In this document: positions 14,963 to 21,062 of the stretch, in pieces
Numbering within the stretch: the first letter of the stretch is position 1
Layout of the letters: the number at the start of each line of letters is the position of its first letter
NCBI GenBank assembly: GCA_948933715.1
Contig: CAQZPH010000014.1
Span: forward strand, 1 to 21,062
Direction of reading: 5' to 3'
DNA: 21,062 bases
From: an uncultured Eubacteriales bacterium
GTDB taxonomy: Bacteria > Bacillota > Clostridia > Oscillospirales > Acutalibacteraceae
Made by a program: the position numbers and the translations under genes
The notes under the pieces: generated by a model
The model's database searches: none
What the model was told of the DNA's origin: nothing
The model's input: the letters and a program-made list of their open reading frames with translations, nothing else

Positions 14963-15798
14963 ACTTCAATTACCCCTTCAAAAACTTTTTTTGCCTCACC
15001 TGTCATGTAAACAGAACTATCTGTATACTTTATCTTAAGAGTTCCACCCTTTAAATTAACTGTAACTTCATCATTTTCTTTGCAAATTCCATTTACAACT
15101 GCCGCTGCAACCACTGCTGATGCACCTGTTCCACATGCAAAAGTTTCACCGCTTCCGCGTTCCCAAACTCTCATATCAAGGGTCTTTTCATCTATAACTT
15201 TTACAAATTCTGTATTAACCTTTTCGGGGAACAACTTACTGTTTTCAAATTCTGGGCCTATTTTATTTATATCTATAGACTCTATATCATCGCAAAAAAC
15301 CACGCAATGGGGGTTACCCATAGATACACAAGTTATGTTATAACTTTTTCCACCAAAAATCATTTCCCGGTTAATAACTTTATCTGACTCTATATTCACA
15401 GGAATCTTATAAGATAAAAACTCCGCTTTACCCATATCAACTGTTAAAAATTCAGCTTCATCATTTTTGGGGGCCACTTTAAGGGTTTTAACTCCACTTA
15501 AAGTTTCAATAGTAATTTCATTGTTTTTTACCATATTGTTGTCATATAAATATTTTCCAACACAGCGAATACCGTTTCCACACATTTTTCCTTCGCTTCC
15601 GTCAACATTAAACATTCTCATTTTAGCGTCTGCAATATCAGAGGGACAAATTAAAATGATTCCATCACTGCCAATTCCATATCTTCTATCAGAGAGTTTT
15701 ACACTTAAAGCACCTGGATCATTAATTTTCTCCTCAAAACAATTAAAATAAATATAATCGTTACCGCAACCATGCATCTTTGTAAATTTTAACTTCAT
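14959..15798 (-). CDS. dapF: Diaminopimelate epimerase
   Basis: Interconverts LL- and meso-diaminopimelate, giving the precursor of lysine and of the peptidoglycan cross-link. The 279-residue PLP-independent racemase has the two-base catalytic cysteines Cys73 in KMCGNGIRC and Cys222 in FACGTGASA, plus MHGCGNDY at the N-terminus and RYGIGSDGI near residue 39. The ATG at 15798 follows AGGGGAT. It is the first gene of a dapF-pyrG-dapL run, overlapping pyrG by 4 bases. Its reaction directly follows that of DapL, encoded two genes downstream. A TTGTAA-17-TATAAT promoter lies about 80 bases upstream. Confidence 0.97.
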   Translation of the reverse strand: MKLKFTKMHGCGNDYIYFNCFEEKINDPGALSVKLSDRRYGIGSDGIILICPSDIADAKMRMFNVDGSEGKMCGNGIRCVGKYLYDNNMVKNNEITIETLSGVKTLKVAPKNDEAEFLTVDMGKAEFLSYKIPVNIESDKVINREMIFGGKSYNITCVSMGNPHCVVFCDDIESIDINKIGPEFENSKLFPEKVNTEFVKVIDEKTLDMRVWERGSGETFACGTGASAVVAAAVVNGICKENDEVTVNLKGGTLKIKYTDSSVYMTGEAKKVFEGVIEV

Positions 15799-15880
15799 TT
15801 TATATCCCCTTTTGCCCCCAAAATTTTTATAACGTTAAATATATAATAACTATTCGAAAATATAACACAAATAAGTTATT

Positions 15881-15909
15881 ATTATAACTCAAAACTCCTT
15901 TTTTTACAA
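15881..15909 (-). promoter_or_regulatory. Putative SigA promoter of dapF-pyrG-dapL
   Basis: On the minus strand TTGTAA (15909-15904) and TATAAT (15886-15881) are 17 bases apart. The leader to dapF is about 75 bases. It contains an AT-only inverted repeat (ATAATAACT at 15843 with AGTTATTAT at 15874) that overlaps the region just after the promoter; I assign no function to it. Confidence 0.6.
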
Positions 15910-15950
15910 GATACTTTTAAAGCAAAATCACTCGTTTTTTAAGGTTTTAA

Positions 15951-15979
15951 TTGACTTTTTATTATTAATATTATATAAT
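15951..15979 (+). promoter_or_regulatory. Putative SigA promoter of the DEAD-box helicase gene
   Basis: TTGACT (15951-15956), a 17-base spacer and TATAAT (15974-15979). The transcript should start near 15986, leaving a leader of about 125 bases before the ATG at 16111. Confidence 0.75.
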
Positions 15980-16022
15980 AATAAAATATGTTTGTCAGCC
16001 GTTAATTTAGTTTAAATTTTCT

Positions 16023-16046
16023 GAGGATTGATGATCCTCTTTTTTT
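16023..16046 (+). terminator. Intrinsic terminator inside the helicase leader (candidate attenuator)
   Basis: GAGGAT (16023-16028), loop TGATG, ATCCTC (16034-16039), followed at once by seven T (16040-16046). It lies about 40 bases after the predicted transcription start and 65 bases before the helicase ATG. It would therefore end most transcripts early unless overridden. The stem is short but the layout is canonical. A five-codon ATG...TAA frame (MFVSR) lies just before it, without a clear ribosome binding site. Confidence 0.6.
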
Positions 16047-16110
16047 ATTATTCTTTAATATTTTCGTATATTATGACAAATTTAAATAAAAGTCTAGAAA
16101 GGACCCCTAA

Positions 16111-17781
16111 ATGGATAAATTACTTTTTAAAGATCTTAATCTCTCTTCGGAGGTTATAAATGCTATAGAAGATATGGGTTTTAAAACAACCACTGAAATA
16201 CAATTTAAAGCCATTCCTTTAATAAAAAAAGGTCTTGATGTTATTGGTAAATCGCAAACCGGAACCGGAAAAACTGTTGCTTTTGGTATTCCTTGCGTTG
16301 AAGCTATAGACACTAAAGTTAAAAAAGGAGTGCAAGCTTTAATTCTTTGCCCTACCAGAGAACTTGCTGTTCAGGCATGTGAAGAAATAAACAAAATCGC
16401 TAAATATAAGCCTAACATTAAAACGGCTGATATCTATGGTGGTGCTTCAATTGAACGTCAAATTTCTAAACTTAAATCTGCCAATATAGTCGTTGGTACT
16501 CCAGGACGTGTTATGGATCATATGCGTCGTCGTACTTTAAAACTTGATAATCTAAAAATGATTGTTCTTGATGAAGCCGACGAAATGCTAAGCATGGGAT
16601 TTCGCGAGGATATAGAAACTATATTAACTGTTACTCCACTCGAGCGTCAAACCATTTTATTTTCAGCTACTATGCCCTCTGAAATATTAGCACTTACAAG
16701 AAAATTTCAAAATAATCCTCAAATGGTTGAAGTAAATAGAAATCAACATACCGTTTCAAATATTTCACAGTGTTACTATAATGTACCCATGGGTAGAAAA
16801 ATGGATGCTTTAAATCTATTGTTAAAGTTTTATAACCCTAAACTTTCTATGATATTCTGTAACACTAAAAAAATGGTTGACGATATTACTGATTATTTAA
16901 CTAAACATAAATTCAGTGCACAGGGTCTTCATGGAGATATGAATCAATCTCAGCGAACAAAAGTTATGAATTCTTTTAAATCCGGAAAAACTAACATTTT
17001 AGTAGCTACAGATGTCGCTGCAAGGGGCATTGATGTTAATAACATTGATTACGTAATAAATTATGATATTCCTCAAAATACTGAATACTACATTCACAGA
17101 ATTGGCCGTACCGGTCGGGCGGGTAAGTCCGGTAAAGCTATTACTATCTGTAGCGGTCGCCATCAATCAGAAATAATGTCTCGTTTGGCTCGTCTTGTTA
17201 AGGCTAAAATCAGTCTTGAAGAAATGCCAACTATTGACGAGGTTTTATCTAAAAGATATGAAAACGAATTAGCCGAAATTAAATCCAACCTTTCAGGGCC
17301 CATAAATGATAAATATATGCAGATGGCTTCGTCATTGCAAAAAGAAGGTTACCCTTCTGAAAAGATAATTGCTGCTTTGCTTTGTATGCATTTTGGAGAA
17401 TTTAATCTAGATATAGATGAAGTTAAATCTATTAAAAATTCATCTGCAGCTAAATCTGTATCTTATAAGAAAATTATCATCAATATTGGACGCACTAAGA
17501 GAGTCGCTCCAAACCATATTGTAGGCGCAATCACTGAAAGTACTGTTCTTTCGGGAAAAGACATTGGAAAAATCGAAATATTTGACGATAAAACTATTGT
17601 CTGCGTTCCTGAACATGCACTTGACGACACTATAAAACAAATGAAAAACTGTAAAATATGTGGCACTCCAACTGTAACTAAAATTTATAAGTCCAAAAGT
17701 CCTTTTGATAATTCATCGAGTTCTAAACGCAATTCTTCCCAAAATCGCACTTATAATAAAGGCAAAAGAAAACGTAAATAA
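16111..17781 (+). CDS. DEAD-box ATP-dependent RNA helicase with DbpA-type RNA-binding domain
   Basis: An RNA helicase of the CshA/DeaD group, expected to act in ribosome assembly, RNA decay or cold adaptation. In its 556 residues the core motifs appear in order: Q motif (TTEIQ), SQTGTGKT at 48-55, PTRELA at 81, TPGR, DEAD at 154-157, SAT, ATDVAARGID and HRIGRTGR. After a helical dimer-like region comes a DbpA-type RNA-binding domain (about 455-530: KIIINIGRTKRVAPNHIVGAI ... VCVPEHALDDTIKQM). The tail ends in a Ser/Asn/Lys/Arg-rich stretch (KGKRKRK). The ATG follows AAAGGA by seven bases. It is a single-gene unit with its own promoter, an attenuator-like leader and a strong terminator. I do not choose between cshA, deaD and dbpA. 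Confidence 0.95.
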   Translation: MDKLLFKDLNLSSEVINAIEDMGFKTTTEIQFKAIPLIKKGLDVIGKSQTGTGKTVAFGIPCVEAIDTKVKKGVQALILCPTRELAVQACEEINKIAKYKPNIKTADIYGGASIERQISKLKSANIVVGTPGRVMDHMRRRTLKLDNLKMIVLDEADEMLSMGFREDIETILTVTPLERQTILFSATMPSEILALTRKFQNNPQMVEVNRNQHTVSNISQCYYNVPMGRKMDALNLLLKFYNPKLSMIFCNTKKMVDDITDYLTKHKFSAQGLHGDMNQSQRTKVMNSFKSGKTNILVATDVAARGIDVNNIDYVINYDIPQNTEYYIHRIGRTGRAGKSGKAITICSGRHQSEIMSRLARLVKAKISLEEMPTIDEVLSKRYENELAEIKSNLSGPINDKYMQMASSLQKEGYPSEKIIAALLCMHFGEFNLDIDEVKSIKNSSAAKSVSYKKIIINIGRTKRVAPNHIVGAITESTVLSGKDIGKIEIFDDKTIVCVPEHALDDTIKQMKNCKICGTPTVTKIYKSKSPFDNSSSSKRNSSQNRTYNKGKRKRK

Positions 17782-17807
17782 ATTAAAAAAACTTAAAAAA
17801 TTATACA

Positions 17808-17850
17808 AAAAAGAACCTTTAATTAATAAATTAAAGGTTCTTTTAATTTT
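17808..17850. terminator. Intrinsic terminator after the helicase gene
   Basis: Arms AAAAGAACCTTTAAT (17809-17823) and ATTAAAGGTTCTTTT (17830-17844) form 15 perfect pairs with a short AT loop, followed by AATTTT. The A-run on the left makes it usable from the opposite strand as well, where elaA ends about 40 bases away. Confidence 0.88.
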
Positions 17851-17883
17851 GAGGATGTGTTAATTTTACGCTTTTTTAAAAGT

Positions 17884-18321
17884 TTACAAGTTAAGAGTCA
17901 TTTTAATATGTGGAATACCATCTTCAAGAAATTCTTCAGATGTTTTAATAAAGCCTTGCTTTTCATATAACCCTTTTGCATACGTTTGAGCTTCTATCAC
18001 AATTTTATTTGCTTGATATTTTTCTTTTGCTACATGGATACCTTCTTTTAAAATTCTTGTTCCAAAGCCACAGCGCCTTTTTACAGCTATTACACGACCA
18101 ATGGAAACTTCATCAAAAGAAACTCCTCTGTCTAGCACTCTTAAATAAGCCTCTATTCCCTCATTGTCACGCAAAAATATATGAATTGCATTTTTATCTT
18201 TTCCGTCGATCTCTTCCAACGGGCAATGTTGCTCAACAACAAAAACAGCCGATCGCAGTCTGAGTATTTCATACAGCTCATCTTTAGTTAATTCCTCATA
18301 CTTTTTAATATTTAATTCCAC
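17884..18321 (-). CDS. GNAT-family N-acetyltransferase, ElaA type
   Basis: A 145-residue single-domain GNAT protein. The N-terminal LRLRSAVFVVEQHCPLEEIDGKD is the signature of the ElaA group (COG2153). The acetyl-CoA-binding segment VIAVKRRCGFGTRILKEGI carries the RxxGxG/A-type loop, and the C-terminal LYEKQGFIKTSEEFLEDGIPH is the usual GNAT beta5 region. The acceptor substrate of this group is not established. The start is a GTG at 18321 with AGGAGA about 7 bases upstream. The gene stands alone between the helicase terminator and a glycosidase remnant, and its stop codon overlaps one arm of an inverted repeat. Confidence 0.87.
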   Translation of the reverse strand: MELNIKKYEELTKDELYEILRLRSAVFVVEQHCPLEEIDGKDKNAIHIFLRDNEGIEAYLRVLDRGVSFDEVSIGRVIAVKRRCGFGTRILKEGIHVAKEKYQANKIVIEAQTYAKGLYEKQGFIKTSEEFLEDGIPHIKMTLNL

Positions 18322-18356
18322 AATTTTATCTCCTACAAATTAGCCTCATTTATTTC

Positions 18357-18560
18357 TTAAGCGGAAATATATTCAGCTGAATTAATTATTTGTTCTTTAG
18401 TTTTAAAATTTTCTCTAAATAAAATTACACTTCCAATATGATATTTACCAATGATCTCTTTAATATCATCGTTAATTTCAGTTACAGGATTGCCATCTCA
18501 AAATCTCTACAATCAAGGCACATCATCTGACCTATTTTTTCTACATCTGGCCTTGTTGCG
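18357..18560 (-). pseudogene. Remnant of a family 3 glycosidase (NagZ-like beta-N-acetylhexosaminidase), frameshifted
   Basis: No intact frame, but two minus-strand frames join into the N-terminus of a NagZ-type glycosidase. Frame one reads RPDVEKIGQMMCLDCRDFE (ending near 18500). After a frameshift at about 18495-18500, frame two reads DGNPVTEINDDIKEIIGKYH and IGSVILFRENFKTKEQIIN, stopping at 18357. KIGQMM...LD and the HIGxxILFxxN strand are typical of the first 60-70 residues of glycoside hydrolase family 3. The remaining several hundred codons are absent. The call rests on recognition of the translated pieces, not on an alignment. Confidence 0.75.
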
Positions 18561-18648
18561 GCAGAGCAAAATACTAAGTTTAAGATATAAACTTGTAAAC
18601 CCTAATAAAAATAATTTTTTATTATCTTGTAAAATCTAACTTCTTTCT

Positions 18649-19404
18649 TTATTTTTTGAGAATAACAACAGATTGTTTTCCTAACTCATTAAATCTTTGG
18701 TTTACTAAAGTTTTGCTATAAGTAATTAACCCATGGTTTTTATAAGGATCATTAAAATAATAGGAATTATCATCATAGCCAACTAAAACTAAACAGTGTT
18801 CCCCTGCTGGCCACGTGAATCTATCCCCTAGTTTATATACAGAGTTTTCATCGACGTAATTAATAATCCAAGAATCCCCAGTTTGTGTAGCTTTCATATC
18901 CATAGTTGCCCAAATTAAAACGGGAATACCTTTATCAATATAATTTACAACAAGATCCGGTAAATTCATTCCTGTAGTAACTTTAGCCTCATGCTTTATA
19001 GGATCTAATATTTTATTAATTGATTTAGCTGTCGATGGCGCATAGCTACCATAACCACAGTTTTCACCATGCTCTATATAAGGGCTTCCCGGGTATGCTG
19101 CAGCTGGATCGGGTCCATATACTTTTCCATCAATATCTTCATACCAGTCACGTTTAATTAAATAGTTATCTGTAAAGTCCTTTTCTGATATATCATATTT
19201 ATAATACTGAAGTAACATAGTAGAACTCACCGCTTCACATCCATAAACTATTTCATCTTGGTTTATATAGGGAACATTTATTAATTTAGTAGGCAACTGA
19301 AGCGATAATTCTTCATTATCGATAGCAAATGATAAATTATTAAAATCCAACACCAAGCTTAAAATTACAGTGATCATAAGTACAGCCGAAAGTTTTTTTC
19401 TCAA
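18649..19404 (-). CDS. Secreted C39-like cysteine peptidase (Peptidase_C39_2 type)
   Basis: A 251-residue papain-fold-like protein. The start is TTG at 19404 (AGGAGTGG about 7-10 bases upstream). This places a classical signal peptide at the N-terminus: a basic MRKKLS, then hydrophobic AVLMITVILSLVL, with likely cleavage after LSFA near residue 27. The mature part has Cys56 in the motif YGCEAVSSTMLLQYY, His203 in GEHCLVLVGYDD and Asp219 in YYFNDPY, the catalytic Cys/His/Asp pattern of C39-like peptidases. Substrate unknown; secreted members are thought to cut peptides at the cell surface. The frame is open for 67 more codons upstream, but these run into the tRNA terminator and precede the signal peptide, so they are left out. 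An out-of-frame ATGAGTTGA overlaps the start. Confidence 0.87.
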   Translation of the reverse strand: MRKKLSAVLMITVILSLVLDFNNLSFAIDNEELSLQLPTKLINVPYINQDEIVYGCEAVSSTMLLQYYKYDISEKDFTDNYLIKRDWYEDIDGKVYGPDPAAAYPGSPYIEHGENCGYGSYAPSTAKSINKILDPIKHEAKVTTGMNLPDLVVNYIDKGIPVLIWATMDMKATQTGDSWIINYVDENSVYKLGDRFTWPAGEHCLVLVGYDDNSYYFNDPYKNHGLITYSKTLVNQRFNELGKQSVVILKK

Positions 19405-19581
19405 CTCATATCCACTCCTATTTAAAAATAAATTAAGACTCTCAAGCCTAATTGTGCATGTATTGAAATTTAAACAAAAAATACATCCAAACCATGGGGA
19501 ACGATTTTTCTGCATACCTTCCTCATGGGACAAAATACCGTTAGGCACCTGAAATTTAAAACTGTGTGCAACTACTTTCAC
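19405..19581 (-). other. Untranslated leader of the peptidase gene, no recognised element
   Basis: About 175 bases between the tRNA terminator and the TTG start. I see no good promoter and no riboswitch class I can name. TTTAAATTTCA occurs twice as a direct repeat, near both ends (around 19546-19558 and 19464-19475), and GGTGCC and GGTATGC occur between. Confidence 0.3.
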
Positions 19582-19621
19582 AAAACACAAAAGCCCCTTA
19601 CGCAAATTGCGTGTCGAGGCT
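19582..19621 (-). terminator. Probable intrinsic terminator of tRNA-Leu
   Basis: On the minus strand AGCCTC pairs with GGGGCT (19621-19592, one G-U), enclosing a GAC/AA internal loop and ACGCA/TGCGT. It is followed by a T-rich TTTTGTGTTTT. It starts eight bases after the CCA end of the tRNA. Confidence 0.65.
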
Positions 19622-19628
19622 ATAAGTT

Positions 19629-19712
19629 TGGTACGGGTGACAGGACTTGAACCTGCACGGTTTTGCCACTAGAACCTAAATCTAGCGCGTCTGCCAATTC
19701 CGCCACACCCGC
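19629..19712 (-). tRNA. tRNA-Leu (anticodon UAG)
   Basis: An 84-base class II tRNA. The acceptor stem GCGGGTG (19712-19706) pairs with CACCCGT at the 3' end (one G-U), followed by discriminator A and an encoded CCA (19631-19629). The anticodon stem-loop CTAGA-TTTAGGT-TCTAG gives anticodon TAG, reading CUN leucine codons. The long variable arm TGGCAAAACCG and the T-arm CAGG-TTCAAGT-CCTG are as expected for tRNA-Leu. It has its own promoter and terminator. Confidence 0.97.
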
Positions 19713-19725
19713 ATATCACTTGATT

Positions 19726-19754
19726 ATTATACCTTGCCGAGATATAAAAATCAA
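19726..19754 (-). promoter_or_regulatory. Promoter of tRNA-Leu
   Basis: On the minus strand TTGATT (19754-19749) and TATAAT (19731-19726) are 17 bases apart, 14 bases before the mature 5' end. An 8-base inverted repeat (ACTTGATT at 19718-19725 with AATCAAGT at 19749-19756) brackets the promoter; it may be incidental. Confidence 0.8.
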
Positions 19755-19789
19755 GTACTTTTAATGAGATAATTAGTTAAAAACAAAAA

Positions 19790-21062
19790 TTATTCTATTT
19801 CAATATTATAGGTTTTTAGCCAACAATCGATTTGAATAATGTATGCCATAATCTGCGCAGCCCCCATTAACTGACCATACCAAGGTGAGGATATTGACTC
19901 TGGGTTTTCCATTATCTCATATACTCCATTGTGGTTAAGAATTTTGCTTAGTAGTGAAGACTTATCATTTAATATTTTTTTAACCTGTTTGCTCACAGCC
20001 TCCATATAAACAGGATTATGAGTCTTTGGATAAGGACTTTTCTTTCTAAATACTATTTTATTTGGAAGTATTCCCTTCATAGCTTCTCTTAAAATTCCTT
20101 TCTCTCGGCCCTTATATGCTTTTATTTCCCAGGGCATATTGTAAGCATATTCAACTATTCTGTAATCACAAAACGGGACCCTAACCTCAAGCCCATTGTA
20201 CATACTCATTCTATCCTTACGGTCAAGCAATGTTTGCATAAACCAATTAATATTAAGCATAAACATTTCTCTCATTCTAGAGTCAATATTATTTTCCTTT
20301 GGTAATTTATCTGTTTTCCTAACAGTATCCATATACCTTTGATGTACGTATTCATCTGCCTCAGGTAAAAATCCTTTTTTTAAAATCTTCTTTCTAATGT
20401 CAAGCGAACGTGACCATGGAAATGTATCATCCATTAAAATTTCTTTATTATGATACCATGGGTATCCTCCAAAAATTTCGTCAGAACATTCACCTGATAA
20501 AGCTACTGTAAACTTCTTTTTGATCTCTCTAAAAAGCAAAAGCATGGACGAATCTATATCTGCCATTCCGGGTAAATCACGGGCTAAAGTTGCTTCATCA
20601 AGGGCATTTGCCAACTCTATATTATCAATAACAATATAATTATGGTTAGACAAAATCTTGTCAACCATTAATTCTATATATTCTCTGTCTGCATTTGGTT
20701 GGAAGAGACTTTTCTTAAAGTACTTCATGTTATCAACATAGTCAACCGAATATGTTGATAATTGACCCCGATTATTTCTTCTATAATAATCGGCTGCAAC
20801 TTTAGAAATAATACTTGAGTCAAGTCCTCCTGATAGCAAACAGCAAAGCGGCATATCTGATATTAACTGTCTTTCTATTGAATCTGTGACTAAAAATCTT
20901 GTTTTTTCTACGGCTGTATTAAAGTTATCTGTAAACTCTTTTGCCTTAAGGCTCCAATATTTTTTTCTTCTTAACCCCCTACTTTTCGAGAAATATGCAC
21001 ATTCTCCAGGTTTTAATTCTTCAACCCCGCTGATTATTCCTTGGCCTTGTGTCCTTCCTGGG
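19790..21062 (-). CDS. asnB: Asparagine synthase (glutamine-hydrolysing), N-terminal part beyond window
   Basis: Converts aspartate, glutamine and ATP to asparagine. The visible 424 codons stay open to the right edge, so the N-terminal glutaminase domain with its catalytic Cys2 is mostly outside. What is seen starts near its end (PGRTQGQGIISGVEELKPGE), followed by the synthetase domain. That domain has the ATP-pyrophosphatase loop LLSGGLDSS, STYSVDY, VALSGECSDEIFGGYPWYH, and LLDRKDRMSMYNGLEVRVPF with DYRIVEYAYNMPW. An internal ATG at 20854 (MPLCCLLSGG) lies in the middle of the conserved region and is not the start. AsnB-like enzymes also include amidotransferases acting on other carboxylates; the close match to the core motifs favours true asparagine synthase. 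It is followed by tRNA-Leu. Confidence 0.92.
   Translation of the reverse strand, partial: PGRTQGQGIISGVEELKPGECAYFSKSRGLRRKKYWSLKAKEFTDNFNTAVEKTRFLVTDSIERQLISDMPLCCLLSGGLDSSIISKVAADYYRRNNRGQLSTYSVDYVDNMKYFKKSLFQPNADREYIELMVDKILSNHNYIVIDNIELANALDEATLARDLPGMADIDSSMLLLFREIKKKFTVALSGECSDEIFGGYPWYHNKEILMDDTFPWSRSLDIRKKILKKGFLPEADEYVHQRYMDTVRKTDKLPKENNIDSRMREMFMLNINWFMQTLLDRKDRMSMYNGLEVRVPFCDYRIVEYAYNMPWEIKAYKGREKGILREAMKGILPNKIVFRKKSPYPKTHNPVYMEAVSKQVKKILNDKSSLLSKILNHNGVYEIMENPESISSPWYGQLMGAAQIMAYIIQIDCWLKTYNIEIE

Larger units (their letters stand above)
17882..18600. repeat. 11-base inverted repeat flanking elaA and the glycosidase remnant
   Basis: GTTTACAAGTT (17882-17892, over the elaA stop codon) is matched by AACTTGTAAAC (18590-18600), its exact reverse complement, at the upstream edge of the broken glycosidase fragment. 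In such AT-rich DNA this could be chance. It is listed because the pair brackets exactly the rearranged-looking segment. Confidence 0.35.

Noticed and set aside
19405..19581. Riboswitch in the peptidase leader
   Set aside because: I compared it by eye with c-di-GMP, c-di-AMP, SAM, TPP, cobalamin, purine and ZTP consensus elements and found no convincing match.
19405..19605. 67-residue extension upstream of the peptidase signal peptide
   Set aside because: It would begin inside the tRNA terminator and place the signal peptide internally; a ribosome binding site supports the TTG at 19404.
1..21062. CRISPR arrays, insertion sequences, prophage genes or toxin-antitoxin modules
   Set aside because: No spaced direct repeats, transposase or phage-like frames were seen in either strand.

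Overview
The window is AT-rich, densely packed bacterial chromosome. Features pointing to a low-GC Gram-positive, most likely a clostridial Firmicute: strong AGGAGG-type ribosome binding sites, TTGnnn-16/17-TATAAT promoters, frequent TTG/GTG starts, a T-box leader on a cysteine operon, RecX next to RecA, and the DapL route to diaminopimelate. Species cannot be told from this sequence. Most genes are core housekeeping genes. I found no CRISPR array, prophage or intact insertion sequence.

Layout. (1) 1-6000, minus strand: recA-recX, then a GC-rich cluster of overlapping palindromes, then rimO-pgsA. After these comes cysE-cysS with its own promoter and a T-box leader whose specifier codon reads UGC (Cys); cysS runs off the left edge. 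(2) 6024-9615, plus strand: a small membrane protein of the COG2426 family, divergent from recA, followed by two different FAD-dependent oxidoreductases of poorly defined role (HI0933/BaiN-like and COG2509-like). (3) 9648-12138, plus strand: a metal-efflux operon. It has a promoter with a 12-2-12 operator, an ArsR/SmtB repressor carrying both alpha3-type cysteines and a complete alpha5-type site, and a translationally overlapping P1B-type ATPase of the Zn/Cd class. The ATPase phosphorylation motif reads DKTATLT instead of DKTGTLT. (4) 12148-15909, minus strand: dapF-pyrG-dapL, two diaminopimelate enzymes flanking CTP synthase, converging on the efflux operon through a shared bidirectional terminator. 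(5) 15951-17845, plus strand: a DEAD-box RNA helicase with a DbpA-type RNA-binding domain, preceded by a leader with an apparent intrinsic terminator between promoter and gene. (6) 17884-21062, minus strand: an ElaA-type acetyltransferase, a frameshifted remnant of a family 3 glycosidase (NagZ-like), a secreted C39-like cysteine peptidase, tRNA-Leu(UAG), and an asparagine synthase that runs off the right edge.

Several starts were moved inward from the longest open frame, because the longer version would begin inside the ribosome binding site (cysE, pgsA, recA, the COG2426 protein, arsR). I see no convincing wholly new system. The items most worth following up are the palindrome cluster between recX and rimO, the altered ATPase motif, the attenuator-like leader of the helicase gene, and the unusual hairpins downstream of the T-box.
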